NCBI RefSeq assembly: GCF_030812415.1
Contig: NZ_JAUSST010000003.1
Location: forward strand, 930,001-994,000
Direction: 5' to 3'
From: Paenibacillus harenae
GTDB taxonomy: Bacteria > Bacillota > Bacilli > Paenibacillales > Paenibacillaceae
DNA length: 64,000 nucleotides
In this document: piece after piece, positions 60,909-64,000 of the stretch
Layout of the letters: the number at the start of each line of letters is the position of its first letter
Numbering within the stretch: the first letter of the stretch is position 1
The notes under the pieces: model-generated
Told to the model about the DNA's origin: nothing
The model's input: only the letters and a program-made list of their open reading frames with translations
Databases searched by the model: none
Translations under genes and position numbers: made by a program

Positions 60909-62804
60909 ATGGACATTTTCAAGCGTATAGCGGAATATCAGGCTGAGAGCGAGAAGCTGGCATGGATGGGACAATTCAAGGAGTATATTGAGCTGCTGAA
61001 GAAGGATCAGTCCCCGGCCATGACCGCACATGCACGCGTTTATGAAATGATCGAATCTTACGGGGTTGAAGAGGTGAACGGGCACAAGAAGTATAAGTTT
61101 TTCGAGCAGGAAATATTCGGCCTGGACCGCTCCGTGGAGAAGCTGGTTGAAGAGTATTTTCATTCGTCCGCCCGCAGGCTGGACGTTCGCAAACGGATAT
61201 TGCTGCTTATGGGTCCGGTCAGCGGAGGCAAATCGACGATCGTGACGATGCTCAAGAAGGGGTTGGAGAAGTTCTCCCGCACAGACAAGGGAGCGGTCTA
61301 CGCCATCAAGGGCTGCCCGATGCACGAGGATCCGCTGCATCTCATTCCGCATGAGCTAAGGCCCGAGATCGAGAAGGAGCTAGGCGTACGCATTGAAGGC
61401 AACCTGTGTCCTTCTTGCCAAATGAGGCTGAACACCGAGTACGGCGGCAACATCGAAAGCGTGCTTGTCGAGCGAGTATTCATCTCCGAGGATAATCGCG
61501 TCGGCATCGGCACATTCAGTCCTTCCGATCCGAAGTCGCAGGATATTGCCGACTTGACGGGCAGCATCGACTTCTCGACGATTACGGAATACGGCTCGGA
61601 GTCCGATCCGCGCGCCTACCGGTTCGACGGCGAGCTTAACAAAGCCAATCGCGGACTGATGGAGTTCCAGGAAATGCTCAAGTGCGACGAGAAGTTTCTG
61701 TGGAATCTGCTCTCGCTGACCCAGGAGGGCAACTTCAAAGCGGGAAGGTTCGCCCTGATCAGCGCGGATGAGCTCATCATTGCCCATACGAACGAATCCG
61801 AGTATAAGTCGTTCATCAGCAATAAGAAGAACGAGGCGCTGCAGTCAAGGATGATCGTTATGCCGATTCCTTATAACCTCAAGGTGTCGGAGGAAGAGAA
61901 AATATATACGAAACTGATCGCGCAAAGCGATATGAGGCATATTCATATTGCTCCTCATGCTCTGCGGGCGGCGGCTATATTCTCCATACTTACAAGATTG
62001 AAGGAAACGAAGAAGCAAGGAATGGACCTTGTGAAGAAGATGCGCATGTATGACGGCGAAGAGGTCGAAGGCTTCAAGGAAGCAGATCTGAAGGAAATGC
62101 AAAGCGAGTACATCGAAGAGGGCATGACGGGCATCGATCCGCGTTATGTCATCAACCGCATCTCCAGCGCGCTTATCAAGCAGGATATGCAGTGCATCAA
62201 TGCGCTGGATGTGCTGCGGGCGCTTAAGGACGGCCTCGATCAGCATCCTTCGATTACGAAGGAGGAGCGCGAGCGTTATCTCAACTTTATCTCCGTAGCG
62301 CGCAAGGAATATGACCTGCTTGCCAAAAAAGAAATTCAGAAGGCGTTCGTCTACTCGTACGAGGAGTCGGCGCGCACCTTGTTCGAGAACTACTTGGACA
62401 ATATCGAATCGTATTGCAACTGGGCGAAAATCAAGGATCCGCTAACCGGCGAAGAGATGGATCCGGATGAGCGGCTCATGCGTTCGATCGAGGAGCAGAT
62501 CGGCGTGTCGGAAAATGCCAAAAAGGCGTTCCGTGAAGAAATACTGATCCGCATATCGTCCTATTCGCGCAAAGGGAAAAAATTCGACTTTACGAGCCAC
62601 GAGCGTCTGCGCGAAGCTGTCGAGAAGAAGCTGTTCGCCGATCTGAAGGACATCGTGAAGATTACGACGTCGACGAAGACGCCGGACGAATTGCAATTGA
62701 AGCGCATTAACGAAGTCACGAAGCGGCTCATGGACGAACACGGCTATTGCCCGGTATGCTCGAATGAACTGTTGCGTTATGTAGGAAGCTTGCTTAACCG
62801 CTAG
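60909..62804 (+). CDS. prkA: PrkA AAA+ protein (serine kinase / Lon-like protease)
   Basis: A 631-residue protein of the PrkA family, needed for normal sporulation in B. subtilis. The N-terminal AAA+ domain has Walker A GPVSGGKST (residues 102-110) and Walker B-like FQEML/ALISADE regions; the C-terminal PrkA domain ends with CPVCSNELLRY, a CxxC pair. It was first described as a serine kinase and later as an ATP-dependent Lon-like protease. The usual neighbours yhbH and spoVR are not here. GGGAGGAGG precedes the ATG. Confidence 0.94.
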   Translation: MDIFKRIAEYQAESEKLAWMGQFKEYIELLKKDQSPAMTAHARVYEMIESYGVEEVNGHKKYKFFEQEIFGLDRSVEKLVEEYFHSSARRLDVRKRILLLMGPVSGGKSTIVTMLKKGLEKFSRTDKGAVYAIKGCPMHEDPLHLIPHELRPEIEKELGVRIEGNLCPSCQMRLNTEYGGNIESVLVERVFISEDNRVGIGTFSPSDPKSQDIADLTGSIDFSTITEYGSESDPRAYRFDGELNKANRGLMEFQEMLKCDEKFLWNLLSLTQEGNFKAGRFALISADELIIAHTNESEYKSFISNKKNEALQSRMIVMPIPYNLKVSEEEKIYTKLIAQSDMRHIHIAPHALRAAAIFSILTRLKETKKQGMDLVKKMRMYDGEEVEGFKEADLKEMQSEYIEEGMTGIDPRYVINRISSALIKQDMQCINALDVLRALKDGLDQHPSITKEERERYLNFISVARKEYDLLAKKEIQKAFVYSYEESARTLFENYLDNIESYCNWAKIKDPLTGEEMDPDERLMRSIEEQIGVSENAKKAFREEILIRISSYSRKGKKFDFTSHERLREAVEKKLFADLKDIVKITTSTKTPDELQLKRINEVTKRLMDEHGYCPVCSNELLRYVGSLLNR

Positions 62805-62850
62805 TGCTAAGCGCGAAGAGGACTGATTGGGGCTTGCGCGCCTTGCCTGG

Positions 62851-62890
62851 AGAAGCTGACGGATATTATGCCCGTCGGCTTCTTTTCAGG
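62851..62890 (+). terminator. Terminator of prkA
   Basis: AGAAGCTGACGG (62851-62862) and CCGTCGGCTTCT (62872-62883), then TTTTC. Confidence 0.85.
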
Positions 62891-62963
62891 TTAAGATGTT
62901 CTCAGCCGGAACGTCCGCTTCCACAAATCCGTCAATAAAAAAAGTTAAAATTTTATAATATAA

Positions 62964-63774
62964 CGTATCTTTTCCAATATAATAGGTGATAGTGAATTAC
63001 TATACGCCGAAGGCGTGATCGACCAGCCGTTTTGATAATAGAATAAGGATCGGGGCGGTCCATTCCAGAATCGGCCTTTCGACCGATTGGTATCTCGGTA
63101 CATATATGACGTATTTGGACATCGCTACGCTCGTGTTCAAGCGCGTTCTGCCTGATGGGTGGCAGCATGTCGTCTATTCGCTTACGAAGATGTTCAATTT
63201 GGATTCGCAATTCGTGCTTGAGGCGTATCATGGCTTCGAGCAACAGAAGGTTCAGGAGCTAGCCGACTCTCGCGCTGCCATGCTGAGCACCGTTACGGGT
63301 GCCGTTCAGGAGCTGGCTTCGCTTATGGTCGAGTTGGACGAGGGTGCGCAATCTATTGCCGCAACCGCCGTTTCGACTTCGCAATCTCAGGATAAGACGC
63401 ATACACTGTTAGGAGAACTTCGAGAAGAGCTTGACGGCATCAACGAGATGGGCACGCTCATCCGCGGCTTGTCGGATCAGACGCATTTGCTGGGGTTGAA
63501 TGCAGCGATAGAAGCGGCAAGAGCCGGCGAACAAGGGCGGGGTTTCGAGGTTGTCGCGAACGAGGTCAGGAAGCTGGCCGCATCGTCCAGGGGCGCGCTT
63601 GAGGGCATTCAGGCGAAGCTGGAAGAGATCGAGAAGAAGCTCTCCGCCGTTCGTTCCGAGTCGGAGCTGACATTGGTGGAAGCGCGCAACCAAGCAGCCC
63701 GCTCGCAAGAGCTTGCCTCCTTCGTGCAGATGGTTGATAAGGTTACGAAAGATTTGCAGCAGTTGAATTCCTGA
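62964..63774 (+). pseudogene. Globin-coupled chemosensor remnant (HemAT-like), truncated and frameshifted
   Basis: From 63034 the frame reads [20 protein letters not shown] and [20 protein letters not shown], the last third of a HemAT-type globin domain, followed by a short chemoreceptor domain with [20 protein letters not shown] and [18 protein letters not shown]. Just upstream, in another frame, EGVIDQPF gives the preceding globin residues; the two join if one T of the TTTT at 63030-63033 is removed. The first two thirds of the globin, including the heme histidine, is missing. An ATG at 63106 could still give a 222-residue partial protein, but it has no evident ribosome binding site. Confidence 0.8.
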
Positions 63775-63827
63775 TTTCCTAATGGATATGACAAATCGGA
63801 CTTCTATCTTTATACGCAGCTTAGAAC

Positions 63828-63866
63828 AAGCAGGAATTCTCTCGCATAGAGGGTTCCTGCTTTTAT
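63828..63866 (+). terminator. Terminator after the chemosensor remnant
   Basis: AAGCAGGAA (63828-63836) and TTCCTGCTT (63854-63862) with T-run. Confidence 0.85.
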
Positions 63867-63876
63867 GTTAAGGAAG

Positions 63877-63905
63877 TTGACACAATTTTCAGATTTTAGT
63901 ATGAT
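63877..63905 (+). promoter_or_regulatory. Predicted promoter near the window end
   Basis: TTGACA (63877-63882), 17-bp spacer, TATGAT (63900-63905). The gene it serves lies beyond the window. Confidence 0.6.
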
Positions 63906-64000
63906 AATCCTAACATTAAAACACTTAAGTCGGATAATTGTTAAGTTTTATAACATATATCTCACTCGTGTGGACGTAATGTTTCATGCTGCAAGCACTA

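Overview
The window looks like chromosomal DNA of a spore-forming, low-to-mid GC Firmicute of the Paenibacillaceae (Paenibacillus/Cohnella type). The case rests on DnaB/DnaI primosome proteins, Sda, PrkA, a gamma-type SASP, YtxC-ThrS order, LiaFSR, HemQ, YumC/NDH-2, S-box, T-box and c-di-AMP riboswitches, and an MqnC (futalosine menaquinone) gene. No rRNA, tRNA, CRISPR array, prophage or intact insertion sequence was recognised. Nearly all of it reads as core genome, with small accessory islands near 22.7-24.6 kb, 33.7-34.1 kb and 62.9-63.8 kb.

Layout. 0-5.4 kb: tail of an ATP-grasp (YheC/D-like) gene, a DnaA-box cluster in front of sda, a zinc-ribbon gene, ferredoxin-NADP reductase, NDH-2 with a Rex-like operator, hemQ and yuiB. 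5.5-8.1 kb: the helicase-loading pair dnaB-dnaI. 8.2-11.6 kb: sulfate ABC importer and a YezD protein. 11.6-18.1 kb: yqzM, uvrC, a CPBP protease, and ktrB-ktrA behind a c-di-AMP riboswitch. 18.1-22.6 kb: a LysR gene divergent from sdhCAB. 22.6-24.3 kb: an almost gene-free stretch with a perfect Fur box, a strikingly C-rich segment, palindromic repeats, a nuclease-like gene behind a terminator-like leader, and a Gln-Glu hexanucleotide repeat. 24.3-30.1 kb: HxlR/DoxX/pirin, an EamA transporter, a PHP phosphatase, a second LysR gene, and corA preceded by a previously unannotated Asp/Pro-rich leader peptide. 30.2-33.7 kb: S-box controlled metA-metI-metC, then an hxlR pseudogene. 34.3-41.9 kb: mqnC, ytxC, T-box-thrS, a 3D-domain protein whose start lies inside the thrS terminator, a SASP and a soluble chemoreceptor. 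41.9-46.8 kb: amtB and the liaFSR three-component system. 46.9-52 kb: htrA, a two-component pair, ispH. 52-56.5 kb: DAHP synthase, glutamine synthetase (GSI-beta type), serC. 56.6-64 kb: an orphan PhoP-like regulator, trmL, an AbrB-like protein, a 30-residue membrane peptide, an aminotransferase, a DUF2161 protein, prkA, and a frameshifted globin-coupled sensor remnant.

Regulatory logic. Several regulons show as sites: GlnR/TnrA-type boxes about 50 bp upstream of the predicted starts of both amtB and glnA (nitrogen), Rex at NDH-2 (redox), Fur next to sdhCAB (iron), DnaA at sda (replication checkpoint), S-box at met genes, T-box at thrS, c-di-AMP riboswitch at ktrBA. The most unusual items are the corA leader peptide with its palindromic promoter, the nuclease gene with adjacent palindromic repeats, the orphan Fur box with a C-rich tract, and two genes whose ribosome binding site or start codon is buried in a strong hairpin.
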